DNA from: Alphaproteobacteria bacterium
GTDB taxonomy: Bacteria > Pseudomonadota > Alphaproteobacteria > Micavibrionales > Micavibrionaceae
Assembly (NCBI GenBank): GCA_030424975.1
Contig: JAUHVY010000001.1
Coordinates: 865,093 to 929,092, forward strand
Direction: 5' to 3'
Length of the DNA stretch: 64,000 bases
The notes beneath the pieces were generated by a model. That model did no database searches, was not told the DNA's origin, and saw only the letters and a list, made by a program, of their open reading frames with translations. A program made the translations under genes and the position numbers. Below are positions 43,256 to 52,849 of this stretch, one piece after another. Within the stretch, counting starts at the first letter, position 1. Each line of letters begins with the position of its first letter.

Positions 43256-44527
43256 ATGGCAGGTTTTCAAGAAAAAAACGGCATATTGCATGTCGATGAT
43301 ATTCCCCTACCCGAAATTGCGGAACAGTTCGGCACGCCGTGCTACGTTTACAGTGCGTCTGTCATTCGTGACCAGTATAACGCCCTAAAAGAAGCGATGG
43401 AGCGCGCCCTGCCCGCTGATCGTCAGCCGTTATTATGTTACGCCTGCAAGGCCAATTCAAATATTGCGATTCTAAAATTACTACAGGGGATCGGCAGCGG
43501 CCTTGAAATCGTTTCAGAAGGCGAACTTGCGCGCGGCTTAAAGGCCGGCTTTAAAGGCCAGCAAATTATTTCAACAAGTTTTGGCAAGCATGAAGCAGAG
43601 ATCGAGGCGTGCCTTGCGGCAGATATCCTACAATTCAACATCGAATCCCCCGAAGAGCTTCATAACATTAATGATACTGCTGCGCGCCTGAACAAATGCC
43701 CTGAGGTCGTGTTCAGACTAAACCCGAATATTAGCGGCGGCGGTCATGCAAAGATCAATACAGGTAAAAAAGAGAACAAATTCGGCAATACCTCAGATGA
43801 TATCATGGACCTCTATGCGCTTGCCGCAAATATGGACCACGTGAACCCTGTTGGCGTCTCCATTCATATCGGTTCACAAATCACACAGGCCGAAGCCTTT
43901 AAACCCGGCTTTGAAAAACTGGCTGAGCTGGTGGAACGTTTACGTGACGCAGGGTTTAGCGTTACATGCCTTGATATTGGTGGTGGTTTCCCGATTGCTT
44001 ATGATGACAATGAGGAACTACTTGATCTTGATGAATATGCATCATGGGTAAGAGATATCATTCTGCCGCTTGATACCAAAATTCAAATGGAGCCGGGCCG
44101 CTATATGGTTGGTAATTCGGGCGTTTTACTTTCAAAGGCGCAATATATCAAAACAACGCCATCGCGCGAATTTTTGGTTTTAAATGCAGGGATGAATGAT
44201 TTGATTCGACCGACCCTATACGAAGCCTATCACGGTATCCGCCCCGTTTCCGGCCATAACCGTGAAATTAAGGCCTATGATGTTGTGGGGCCGATCTGCG
44301 AAAGCGGTGATATATTTGCCAAACAACGCGAAATGAAAACCGTAGAAAAAGATGACCTTGTTGTTATCCAATCTGCCGGGGCTTATGGATTTGCAATGGC
44401 TTCAAACTACAACAGCCGCCCGTTGCCTGCCGAAATCCTTGTCGATGGCGATAAAATTTGTGTAATTAACAAGGCGCAAAAAGTTGAAGATTTGATGGCA
44501 AGAGAGACCATTCCGGACTGGCTTTAA
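43256..44527 (+). CDS. lysA: Diaminopimelate decarboxylase
   Basis: PLP enzyme for the last step of lysine synthesis. The PLP Lys is in LLCYACKANSNIAILKLL, the glycine loop is in LDIGGGFPI, the substrate motif is GPICESGD, and QMEPGRYMVG supplies another family block. 423 aa. It forms an operon with the small lipoprotein upstream and probably the DUF4175 gene 26 bp downstream. Confidence 0.97.
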   Translation: MAGFQEKNGILHVDDIPLPEIAEQFGTPCYVYSASVIRDQYNALKEAMERALPADRQPLLCYACKANSNIAILKLLQGIGSGLEIVSEGELARGLKAGFKGQQIISTSFGKHEAEIEACLAADILQFNIESPEELHNINDTAARLNKCPEVVFRLNPNISGGGHAKINTGKKENKFGNTSDDIMDLYALAANMDHVNPVGVSIHIGSQITQAEAFKPGFEKLAELVERLRDAGFSVTCLDIGGGFPIAYDDNEELLDLDEYASWVRDIILPLDTKIQMEPGRYMVGNSGVLLSKAQYIKTTPSREFLVLNAGMNDLIRPTLYEAYHGIRPVSGHNREIKAYDVVGPICESGDIFAKQREMKTVEKDDLVVIQSAGAYGFAMASNYNSRPLPAEILVDGDKICVINKAQKVEDLMARETIPDWL

Positions 44528-44553
44528 ATTTCAAAACTCTATATCCTGATCCT

Positions 44554-47376
44554 ATGCTAGATCAATATGATTACGAGAACAGACCATACCTGCATGCGCT
44601 TGCACGAAAGCGTAAGACTGCGTTTGTTTCTCTATTCATAGAACGAATCATAAGCCATAGCTGGCGTTTATTTTTCTGGTGCTTGTTCTTTGCAGGGTTA
44701 TGGATGCTTGGCACCCATGAATTTGTCGGCCCGACACTCGCTGTCATTATGCTATTAGTTTTTCTTGGTGGCCTTGCGTACTTTGTGTTGAAAGACATAC
44801 GCAGCTTCTCAATTCCGAATACAAAATCACTGGATATTGAAATTGAAAAGCGCAGTAACTTGCCGCGTGGCCATATATCAATGCTACAAGATACGCTTGC
44901 GAACCCGAAAAAGCATATCACCCGTGATTTGTGGAAAAATGCGCAGAACCAAATTTTACATTCGTTCAATCGCCTGAAATCGCCGAATGTGCGCGCAACA
45001 TTATCACGTAAAGACCCATCCGCCCTTCGCTATATTGCGATACTTGTTTTTATAAGCGGGATTATGACAGCCGGCCCATTATGGAGTAGCCGAATTATGA
45101 GCGGCGTATTCCCAATGAGCCCACATATGCGTGCCAGTGAAGGAAAAATGACCGGCATCTGGATCAAGCCGCCTGAATACACCCAAATGCCGAGCATTCA
45201 CATCACCGGCGGATCACTGAGTGAAGCCATAAATATCCCTGAAGATAGTGAAATCACAATACGTACACATAGTATGTTCGGAACGATGTTTGCACCAACC
45301 TTACAAAATGGTGACAAGGCGGAAACTCTTACATATTTAGACGAAGGGCAATATGAATTAAAAACGACCATAAACCCGAATGGCAATCGGCTTGTGTTAA
45401 AACAGTTTTTTATTCCCCGCTCCAGCTGGCCTTATAACTTCATCAAGGATAACCCGCCCGAAATTAGAAGCGGTATTAAAAATGATGAAGCAACCAAAAA
45501 TACAGATACGACAGAACAGCAAGAACTTAGCGAAGCGCCCAAGGATGATATAACACCCGATCAACCGGCACCTGATAGCGAAGAAAATACCGCCTCAGAA
45601 GAACATTATGAAATGCTGGATAAAGCGCAAATTCGTTTTCCGCTAACGGTAAAGGATGATTATAGCGTTAAAGAGCTCAGTATGACGATGGATCTGGATG
45701 AGATGGTGATTGACCGCCCGTTAGGTGATCCGGTCAATGAAACTCGCCTGATTATGTCAGAGCCTAATGCCGATTTCAAAATTGCCCCCATCTATGACCT
45801 GGCGTGGCATACATGGGCGGGTTTGCCAGTAACATTTGAATACAGTGCCATTGACCATAAGGGGCAACATGCAACGCTTGAAAAAATACATTTGGTACTG
45901 CCTGAGCGAGAATTTGAACACCCTATGGCGAAATCGCTTATTGCCGTACGTAAACGTATAGCATGGGATTATAAAGATAGTTTTCATGATATTGCCGTCG
46001 ATCTTGAGAGCTTGCTTCTCGCGCCTGAATATCTGCAGGATAACCCCGTTACCTATCTTGCAATACGAATTGCGAGTTCTCGGTTGTATTACAATGATAA
46101 TGCCCCTGATGATGTACGTATTGCCGCGGCAAAAGACGTCATTAATATTCTTTGGTATGCAGCCATCTCTATTGAAGACGGTAATCTGGCTATGGCGATG
46201 CATGAACTACGTGATGCCCAGCGAGCACTTGAAAACGCGATGCGTGACCCGAAAAGCAGTTCGGACGAAATTGCCCGTTTGATGGAAAACTTGCGTGAAA
46301 AAATGCAAAATTACTTTGCTGAAATGCAGCGTGAGATGCAAAAACGTATAGAAAACGGCGAGAATTTCCCCGAATTATCAATGGATGATTTCAGTGACAT
46401 TATATCCCCTGACACATTGTCACAACTTATGGAGGATATAGAAAAGGCTTTACGTGAAGGTGATGAACAAAAAGCACAGGAACTCATGTCACAACTTCAG
46501 CGCATGATGGAAATGATGGACCCGTCTATGCAACCGAATTTACCCAGTGACATGCAAGCCATGAAGGAAGGCGTAAACGAGTTACAGGAGCTTATCGAAC
46601 GTCAGGAACAGTTACTTGAACAAACTGAAAAGCAAGCACAGGCAATGGGCCAAGTACAAAAACCGCGTCCTATTCCCGATTCCATAAAACGTAACCCCGT
46701 ACAGCCTCCACCATCTATACAAGATATGCTAAAAGATTTTGGTTTTGATAGTGCGCCACCAAAACCACAAGAAAACAAACAAGAGGACCAAGATACAGCT
46801 TCGCAACAAGATGGCTCCTCAAATGAAGCACCAAGCGAGAAGAGTGAGAACACCAAAAATAACGAAGGTGGTAGTGACAAGAGCGGTGAGATCAATACAC
46901 AAGCTAATAAAGCAGAACAAGAAGCACTGCGCTATGTTCTGGGGCAACTTATGATGGATGCCGCGGAAAAAATTGATGAAGTACCCGAATCCATGGGCTT
47001 AGCAGAGCAAGAGATGCGTGGATCAGAAGATAAGCTGGCCCAGAATGACCCTGCGGGCTCTGTGCCACACCAAGAACAAGCCATTGAGCACCTAAAAGAC
47101 GCGCAAGAAAACCTGGCAAAACAGTTCCGCCAACGTATGCAACAAATGATTGGTATCGGCCTTAGTGGTGGCCAGCGCTATGATCCGCTTGGTCGTCCTT
47201 ATGGGGGGCAGGATGATCCGAATGGTCGCTCTCCGGATTCGCGTGTGAAGGTTCCTGATGAGGCGCAGAAGAAACGGGTTGATGAGATTCTTCGTGAACT
47301 TCGTGAGCGCTCTGGTGACCGTTCTCGTTCTCGTGAAGAGCTTGAGTATCTTCGCCGCTTACTTCGTCAGTTTTAA
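44554..47376 (+). CDS. TIGR02302/DUF4175 large membrane protein
   Basis: 940 aa. Two N-terminal membrane helices (LFFWCLFFAGLWMLG; PTLAVIMLLVFLGGLAYFVL) and another near 155-175 are followed by a large periplasmic part with an Ig-like beta region (about 380-480). Then comes a long helical and low-complexity stretch rich in Met, Gln and Glu (about 560-800). It ends with the well-conserved family tail DPLGRPYGGQDDPNGR...VKVPDEAQKKRVDEI...RRLLRQF. Alphaproteobacteria-specific, function unknown, typically downstream of lysA. Its last 215 bases are also open on the other strand. Confidence 0.9.
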   Translation: MLDQYDYENRPYLHALARKRKTAFVSLFIERIISHSWRLFFWCLFFAGLWMLGTHEFVGPTLAVIMLLVFLGGLAYFVLKDIRSFSIPNTKSLDIEIEKRSNLPRGHISMLQDTLANPKKHITRDLWKNAQNQILHSFNRLKSPNVRATLSRKDPSALRYIAILVFISGIMTAGPLWSSRIMSGVFPMSPHMRASEGKMTGIWIKPPEYTQMPSIHITGGSLSEAINIPEDSEITIRTHSMFGTMFAPTLQNGDKAETLTYLDEGQYELKTTINPNGNRLVLKQFFIPRSSWPYNFIKDNPPEIRSGIKNDEATKNTDTTEQQELSEAPKDDITPDQPAPDSEENTASEEHYEMLDKAQIRFPLTVKDDYSVKELSMTMDLDEMVIDRPLGDPVNETRLIMSEPNADFKIAPIYDLAWHTWAGLPVTFEYSAIDHKGQHATLEKIHLVLPEREFEHPMAKSLIAVRKRIAWDYKDSFHDIAVDLESLLLAPEYLQDNPVTYLAIRIASSRLYYNDNAPDDVRIAAAKDVINILWYAAISIEDGNLAMAMHELRDAQRALENAMRDPKSSSDEIARLMENLREKMQNYFAEMQREMQKRIENGENFPELSMDDFSDIISPDTLSQLMEDIEKALREGDEQKAQELMSQLQRMMEMMDPSMQPNLPSDMQAMKEGVNELQELIERQEQLLEQTEKQAQAMGQVQKPRPIPDSIKRNPVQPPPSIQDMLKDFGFDSAPPKPQENKQEDQDTASQQDGSSNEAPSEKSENTKNNEGGSDKSGEINTQANKAEQEALRYVLGQLMMDAAEKIDEVPESMGLAEQEMRGSEDKLAQNDPAGSVPHQEQAIEHLKDAQENLAKQFRQRMQQMIGIGLSGGQRYDPLGRPYGGQDDPNGRSPDSRVKVPDEAQKKRVDEILRELRERSGDRSRSREELEYLRRLLRQF

Positions 47377-48226
47377 TTCCCATATCAAATTTTAAAACGA
47401 CCTGCGCATGATCCGTATCAAATGCAGGAACACTATGGACAGATGTGAAATTAAGCCGCCCTTCACTCTCGAGCGTTGTCTTTGTTAATTCTATGGCCCA
47501 CTGCGCGATAACATCATGATTGTTTAAGCTCACCATACCTTTTAATTGCGGCACATCGCGATCGGAACTGGCGAGATTAACAAGATCACCGGAAATAATG
47601 ACGTCATCACCACTCTTTTTAACTTTTACATTTGCAAATGTGAGATCCTTGCCAGGGAGATCGTATTCATATCCGAAATTTTTATAAAAAGCATACATTG
47701 GTGGGTACGCACGCATAATTGATGATGCAAAAATAAACAGACACACAAAAATCAAAACAAACAAAGACGCAGAAATACCATAAGCAATACGTTTTTCCTT
47801 TGTGGCCAATGAGGCAGTAAACCTATCTTTAAATGCAGTAATCTTGTAGAGCTGGCCGGATGATGATGTATTATCATCTGTTTCTCGCAATGTAGAATCT
47901 TCAGATTCGGTGGAATCTTCGGGCTCTTTCTCGTCATCATCAGGGCCGATAAGATCCAGATCATTCGGATCAATACTCGCAAGCTCAGAAACATCTAATC
48001 CTGAATTACCAAGCTCTTCGATTGCACTATCGATTCGTGCCCCCAAGTCATCCGAAGTTTCTTCAGAATCTTCATCTTCTTGTACAATATTTTCAGATAA
48101 ATCATTTTCCGGCTCCTGAAACCAAATATGTTCGCAAGAAGAACACCTTACCTTACGTCCTTCATCGCCTAAAAGATCAGAAGCGACTTTAAATTGGCTA
48201 TTACAACTAGGACAAGTCAAAATCAT
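47162..48226 (-). CDS. MJ0042-type zinc-ribbon membrane protein
   Basis: The N-terminal zinc ribbon (CPSCNSQFKVASDLLGDEGRKVRCSSCEHIWF) has two CxxC pairs. An acidic linker and one membrane helix (GISASLFVLIFVCLFIFAS, about residue 150) follow, then a FxLYD-like beta domain (KSGDDVIISGDLVNLASSDRDVPQLKG). The last 70 or so residues (His/Glu/Ser-rich, as in NGHQSAHEVHEESH) are encoded opposite the conserved end of the DUF4175 gene and are probably a readthrough extension created by loss of the original stop. Family members usually end near SGEDTQ. Function unknown. Confidence 0.85.
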   Translation of the reverse strand: MILTCPSCNSQFKVASDLLGDEGRKVRCSSCEHIWFQEPENDLSENIVQEDEDSEETSDDLGARIDSAIEELGNSGLDVSELASIDPNDLDLIGPDDDEKEPEDSTESEDSTLRETDDNTSSSGQLYKITAFKDRFTASLATKEKRIAYGISASLFVLIFVCLFIFASSIMRAYPPMYAFYKNFGYEYDLPGKDLTFANVKVKKSGDDVIISGDLVNLASSDRDVPQLKGMVSLNNHDVIAQWAIELTKTTLESEGRLNFTSVHSVPAFDTDHAQVVLKFDMGIKTDEVSGEDTQALHENENGHQSAHEVHEESHQPVSSAPHQEPSHANPESDHSDHPAPHKDDQADHSAGHH

Positions 48227-48303
48227 TGGAATTGTGATCTTCTCTTTCTCGAGGGAGTTTAGTAAAAATATATGATCAAAGATTCAAACGCAGGATATAT
48301 TAT

Positions 48304-49065
48304 ATGTACCACAAAAAGTTTTATTTTTTGCCAGTTTTTTTATTTTTTACAGTGACCTCATTGGGTGCCACACCTGCATTCTCACAAGAAGAAGCCGAAA
48401 CAAAACAAGAAAGCTGCACAATAAGTGATACGCCCTGCTTACTACAGGATATAATCGCAACAATTCCATCTGTTGAAACCCAAGAATGGAAGGACGAAAC
48501 CCTAAAAGGCGTTATCTTGTCATACGCAGCAATTCACGATTTTGCGAGCGCGCTGCCCCTTGTATCGCAGATTTCATCGCCCGATTTAAAATCAAAGACA
48601 ATTGGCGAAATTAGTAAACATGTAAAAGACACAGAGACTGAGCAAGATAAACAAAAAATTATATTTACGAGCATTCAAGTCGAAGCACAAAAAATTACAG
48701 ATCCCAATGCATTTTCCAATGCCCTAACGCAATTGGCTATTGCCCAATCACAAACATTGGAAAACAGCGATGTTAAAAAGACGCTATCTCTGATAGAGAA
48801 CCAAGCTTTTTTACAACGAGCGAATGCCGAACTTGCGAATGAATATGCCAAAACAAATGATATTGATAACGCCCTGTCACATCTGGAAGCCATTGATAAC
48901 CCATCCGTTAAAAACAAAGGATATGAAACGGTGGCATATACGCTCCTTGGTAACGATCACTACAATAGCGCGTATGACGTTGCACAAAAAGTAAGCAATA
49001 CATACGTAAAGAATCAAATCATACTGACATTGATTCAGAAAAACAGAAAGGCAGATGCGAAGTAA
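48304..49065 (+). CDS. Exported helical-repeat protein, 253 aa
   Basis: The signal peptide (KKFYFLPVFLFFTVTSLGATPAFS) is followed by a helical domain with TPR-like pairs (VILSYAAIHDFASALPLVSQI; LANEYAKTNDIDNALSHLEAI; VAYTLLGNDHYNSAYDVAQKV). Two Cys near the start of the mature part (ESCTISDTPCLLQ) may be bonded. No catalytic residues recognised. It lies 21 bases before ftsE on the same strand and may be cotranscribed with it. Confidence 0.75.
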   Translation: MYHKKFYFLPVFLFFTVTSLGATPAFSQEEAETKQESCTISDTPCLLQDIIATIPSVETQEWKDETLKGVILSYAAIHDFASALPLVSQISSPDLKSKTIGEISKHVKDTETEQDKQKIIFTSIQVEAQKITDPNAFSNALTQLAIAQSQTLENSDVKKTLSLIENQAFLQRANAELANEYAKTNDIDNALSHLEAIDNPSVKNKGYETVAYTLLGNDHYNSAYDVAQKVSNTYVKNQIILTLIQKNRKADAK

Positions 49066-49086
49066 GCATCTTACAGCAATTAAACA

Positions 49087-49788
49087 GTGATAAAATTTAC
49101 AGATGTTAGTTTTCGCTATAATGAAACGGCGCAAAATGTCCTGAAAGGGGTTAATTTTGCGCTCAATCCCGGGTCGTTTCATTTCCTTACCGGACCAAGT
49201 GGCGCCGGTAAGACATCCTTGATGAAATTACTGGCCTTGGGAAACTTCCCATCAGGGGGAAGGATCACACTACTGGACAAGGATGTGGAAACTCTGGATC
49301 GCAAAGACCTTTGCTCCCTTCGGCAAAAAATTGGGGTCGTATTCCAAGACTTCAGACTTTTAAATCACTTATCCGCGTTTGATAATGTTGCCCTACCTAT
49401 GCGCATTCAAAATAAACCCGAGAACCAAATCAAAGAACATGTGAATGAATTGCTGGATTGGGTTGGATTAGGCGAGCACAAAAATGACTTTCCCCCGACC
49501 CTTTCAGGCGGCCAACAACAAAGAATAGCGATAGCGCGTGCCGTTATTAGCCAGCCCGAATTATTACTGGCCGATGAACCAACAGGAAATTTAGATGACG
49601 AAATTGGTTTTCGCCTCATGGGGTTATTTGAGCAACTCAACAAAATGGGAACAACAATCGTGATTGCGACCCACAGCACCCAAATCATCGAAACATTTTC
49701 TCACCCATGCCTGATTTTACAAGGCGGCACAGTTCATACGCCGCAAAAAACGAATTTCATTGCAAAAAAGATTAAGAATGCAACATAA
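49087..49788 (+). CDS. ftsE: Cell-division ATPase FtsE
   Basis: ATPase of the FtsEX complex that turns on wall hydrolases at the septum. Walker A GPSGAGKTS, Q-loop VVFQDFRLL (a FtsE-type spelling), signature LSGGQQQR, Walker B LLLADEPTGNLDD. The start is GTG at 49087. Its 3' end overlaps the ATG of ftsX by 11 bases. 233 aa. Confidence 0.95.
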   Translation: MIKFTDVSFRYNETAQNVLKGVNFALNPGSFHFLTGPSGAGKTSLMKLLALGNFPSGGRITLLDKDVETLDRKDLCSLRQKIGVVFQDFRLLNHLSAFDNVALPMRIQNKPENQIKEHVNELLDWVGLGEHKNDFPPTLSGGQQQRIAIARAVISQPELLLADEPTGNLDDEIGFRLMGLFEQLNKMGTTIVIATHSTQIIETFSHPCLILQGGTVHTPQKTNFIAKKIKNAT

Positions 49789-50761
49789 AAACAATCAAAC
49801 TGAGCCACAAGACGATACACCACAACCATCCATCCTACACAAGGTGTGGAACGTATTTTGTGTATCTGATAAAGGATACGATCTCCCCTTAAACAAAAGC
49901 GATGACCTTAAACTCCTACGTATACTTATTACCCTGATGAGCTTGCTCTGCGTCCTAACCCTAAACAGCAGCCTTATTTTACAAGATATTACAAATCGCT
50001 GGTCATCCGGCCTTGAAAACAAAATCACGATTGAGATTTCACCTGAAACAAAAGACGGTCATATTTTATCGGCCGATACGATTGAAAAAGAATCTAGCAA
50101 AATAAAAGAGACTCTACAGAAAAACAGGAACGTGAAGACAGCAAACATCCTCAAGCATACTGATATTCAGGAGCTTATTGCACCATGGATAGGAAACGAC
50201 CTGAGTCTCAGTGATATCCCCCTGCCCGGTCTTATTGCCGTTGAACTAAGTGATTACAGTGAGAATATACTTATTAATATTAAACGTGATGTCCTTGAAA
50301 CTTCTGACTACGCGCATATTGAAACGCATTCCGAATGGCTTAACGACCTCATTACTTTGGCTTATACGCTAAAAACTCTTGCACTGATCGTATCGGCCAT
50401 TATCATCAGCCTTACAGTCACAAGCATTATTACAGGCATGAAAACCAGAATGGCCATTCATAAAAAAGAAATTGAGCTACTGCACAGCATGGGTGCACAT
50501 GATGTTTATATCGCAAAACAATTTCAACGCCATGCAACCCAAATTGCAGCGCAAGCAACATTTGTTGGCGCAATTTCTGCCTTTGTTATTTTGATCATAA
50601 TGGGTACTGTCGCAGGCCAAACAGGTAGCGCCCTGTTACCGAATTTTTCAATCGGCACAAATGGCCTACTGACAACGCTTTGCGTACCGTTTATTCTCAC
50701 GGCTCTTTGTAGCCTGAGCGCGCGTGGCACGGTTCTAAAATCCCTTAGAGAAATTCCGTAA
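49778..50761 (+). CDS. ftsX: Cell-division permease FtsX
   Basis: Membrane partner of FtsE. ATG 49778 is preferred; it overlaps the ftsE stop and avoids a TTG-initiated extension from 49760. One N-terminal helix (LLRILITLMSLLCVLTLNSSLIL), a periplasmic domain, then three more helices with MAIHKKEIELLHSMGAHDVYIAKQF as the FtsX coupling loop. Transmits ATPase signal to peptidoglycan hydrolases. About 327 aa. Confidence 0.93.
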   Translation: MQHKNNQTEPQDDTPQPSILHKVWNVFCVSDKGYDLPLNKSDDLKLLRILITLMSLLCVLTLNSSLILQDITNRWSSGLENKITIEISPETKDGHILSADTIEKESSKIKETLQKNRNVKTANILKHTDIQELIAPWIGNDLSLSDIPLPGLIAVELSDYSENILINIKRDVLETSDYAHIETHSEWLNDLITLAYTLKTLALIVSAIIISLTVTSIITGMKTRMAIHKKEIELLHSMGAHDVYIAKQFQRHATQIAAQATFVGAISAFVILIIMGTVAGQTGSALLPNFSIGTNGLLTTLCVPFILTALCSLSARGTVLKSLREIP

Positions 50762-50772
50762 AAGCGTGAGGG

Positions 50773-51363
50773 ATGATTATGAAGAAACTATTCTGGTACA
50801 GCGTTTTAATTTTCCTCCTGTCATGGCTCATCGGCTATGCCTTTTTCGTTAATTATGTCCTGCATCAAAAACCTGAGGCGCAAAATGAAAAAACAGATGC
50901 CATCATCGTTCTGACAGGTGGAAACTTCCGCATAAAAACAGGATTATCACTTTTCAATCAGGGCTTATCACCCCAGCTTTTCATCAGCGGCGTCCATAAA
51001 TCCGTAACAGAAGATGATATTATCGCCATGAAACAGGACGGTGAAACAGTTCCTGATTGCTGTATTACATTGGGGCACAGCGCCGAAACCACCTTGGAAA
51101 ATGCCGCAGAAACACGGGAATGGATCATCAGTAACAAGATAAAATCCATACGACTTGTGACTTCGCCCTATCATCTCCTACGCTCTACGCTAGAGTTTAA
51201 AAACGCGCTAAAGGATGATGATATAAAAATTATCCTTCACCCCGTGGAAGAGATAGATTATGGCCCCACTGACAAAAAATTCTGGATTCTGACCTTCGCC
51301 GAATATAACAAAGTTCTATTTCGAAGTCTGATCCTCATCCCCGATAACATAAAGAAGCATTAA
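50773..51363 (+). CDS. YdcF/DUF218-family membrane protein
   Basis: An N-terminal helix (LFWYSVLIFLLSWLIGYAFF) and a DUF218 domain: TDAIIVLTGGNFRIKTGLSLF, QLFISGV, SAETTLENAAETREWI, and RLVTSPYHLLRSTLEFK. This fold (as in SanA/ElyC) is tied to envelope maintenance, with a putative catalytic or sugar/lipid-carrier pocket. 196 aa. The stop overlaps the start of the acyltransferase gene (TAATG), so the two are coupled and follow ftsEX. Confidence 0.88.
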   Translation: MIMKKLFWYSVLIFLLSWLIGYAFFVNYVLHQKPEAQNEKTDAIIVLTGGNFRIKTGLSLFNQGLSPQLFISGVHKSVTEDDIIAMKQDGETVPDCCITLGHSAETTLENAAETREWIISNKIKSIRLVTSPYHLLRSTLEFKNALKDDDIKIILHPVEEIDYGPTDKKFWILTFAEYNKVLFRSLILIPDNIKKH

Positions 51364-52841
51364 TGTTGCCGCCATTTTTTATTCGCTCCACCCTCTTTAA
51401 TTTACTGTTTTATCTTCTTACGGGGCTAAGCTGCGTTATATTGCTGCCGACGTTGGTTTTACCACGTAACGCGTTCTTTTGGGTTGTTCATTTCTTTGTA
51501 CATTGTACGGCCTTCCTAGAGAAATACGTCCTTGGCTTGCGCTACGAAGTTCGCGGTTTGGAGAACTTGCCGGATCAAGGGCCATATATTATTGCCGCCA
51601 AACACCAATCGGCCTACGAAACATTCAAGCTTCATATTCTGTTTAAAGATCCGGCAATCGTTTTAAAAAAGGAGCTGCTTAAAATTCCGCTCTGGGGGCA
51701 GTATCTTGGCAAAAGTGATGTTATCGCCATTGATCGCAGCACGCCGAAAGATGCCATAAAATCCATCCAAGATGGTGCTAACCGTGTTGCAGCACAAGGA
51801 CGTGAGATTATTATTTTCCCTCAAGGAACGCGCGTTAAACCCGAAACAACCACACAAGAAAAACCATATAAAATCGGTATTGTCCGTATTCAAGAGGCTA
51901 CAAGACTCCCGATTATACCAATGGCTCTTAACACTGGTGTGTTTTACCCTAAAAAAGGATGGTGCAAAAAGCCGGGTACGGTCGTTTTCGAATTCCTCCC
52001 TGCTATACCGCATGACCCAACGCGTAAGTCAGGGGAAGTACTCAAAGAAATACAAACCAAGACCGAAGCAAAAACGGAGAAGTTAATGCAAGAAGGCCGC
52101 GCTTCCATTCCAACAAAACGCAATGCAGGCAAAGTCACCCTCTCGCTACTTTGTTTAGTCGGCATTGCCTATACGGGATACTGGTTTTATGTTGCAAGCC
52201 TGATCAAACAAAGACACCAGGAATTTGTTCAGGAAATCAACGCCAACACCTCCATCACATCCGCGAACATCCCTGCCCCGCACATTAGCGGCTTTCCTGG
52301 TAAAATGAATATTCATTTTGATGAAATCAACCTAACCACCAAACGCGAAGAAGTAACTATTGGCGACACTGTCGCAAGCGGATGGCCCTTTCTCGGCGCG
52401 GATGAGCAAATAGAAATGACGGGCATTAGCCTGAAACAAAGTGCATGGAGTAGTCCTCTGGATTTTGAAAGCCTGCAGGTCGTTCTGTCATATTGGCCGG
52501 AAACCCTCACAATTCATAGCAGCGCCATCAATTCAGGTACCGCGCAAGGCCAAATTATCGGCACTGTTGATTTTTCCCGTAAACCACACCCTGATACGAA
52601 TTTAACTTTACGCCTGATCAATCATGATGACTTTATGATGAAACTCGTGTCGCGTAAGATCATCAAGGAAAACGCAGCGATGATGGCTTCGTTTACCTTA
52701 GCCACCCTGAAAAAAGACGGCGCGGTAACGACTACGTTTACCATAGATGACAGCAAGGTTTATCTTGGCCCGCTAAAAATCCTCGACCTGCCGAAACCGA
52801 TCGAGGAAGCAACCCAAAAAATAAAACAAATTGCAGATTAA
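51363..52841 (+). CDS. PlsC acyltransferase fused to a DUF2125 domain
   Basis: Two proteins normally encoded side by side appear as one 492-aa chain. Residues 1-250 are 1-acylglycerol-3-phosphate acyltransferase: membrane helix, active site HQSAYE (His81, Glu86, the HX4E alpha variant of HX4D), and FPQGTR (152-157). A helix at about 258-281 (VTLSLLCLVGIAYTGYWFYVASLI) leads to DUF2125 (HISGFPGKMNIHFDEINL... SAINSGTAQGQIIGTVDFS), a beta-rich periplasmic domain of unknown function that normally starts with just such a helix. No internal stop or start interrupts the join. The first half makes phosphatidate; the second may handle lipid or envelope stress. Confidence 0.85.
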   Translation: MLPPFFIRSTLFNLLFYLLTGLSCVILLPTLVLPRNAFFWVVHFFVHCTAFLEKYVLGLRYEVRGLENLPDQGPYIIAAKHQSAYETFKLHILFKDPAIVLKKELLKIPLWGQYLGKSDVIAIDRSTPKDAIKSIQDGANRVAAQGREIIIFPQGTRVKPETTTQEKPYKIGIVRIQEATRLPIIPMALNTGVFYPKKGWCKKPGTVVFEFLPAIPHDPTRKSGEVLKEIQTKTEAKTEKLMQEGRASIPTKRNAGKVTLSLLCLVGIAYTGYWFYVASLIKQRHQEFVQEINANTSITSANIPAPHISGFPGKMNIHFDEINLTTKREEVTIGDTVASGWPFLGADEQIEMTGISLKQSAWSSPLDFESLQVVLSYWPETLTIHSSAINSGTAQGQIIGTVDFSRKPHPDTNLTLRLINHDDFMMKLVSRKIIKENAAMMASFTLATLKKDGAVTTTFTIDDSKVYLGPLKILDLPKPIEEATQKIKQIAD

Positions 52842-52849
52842 CAGGAAAT

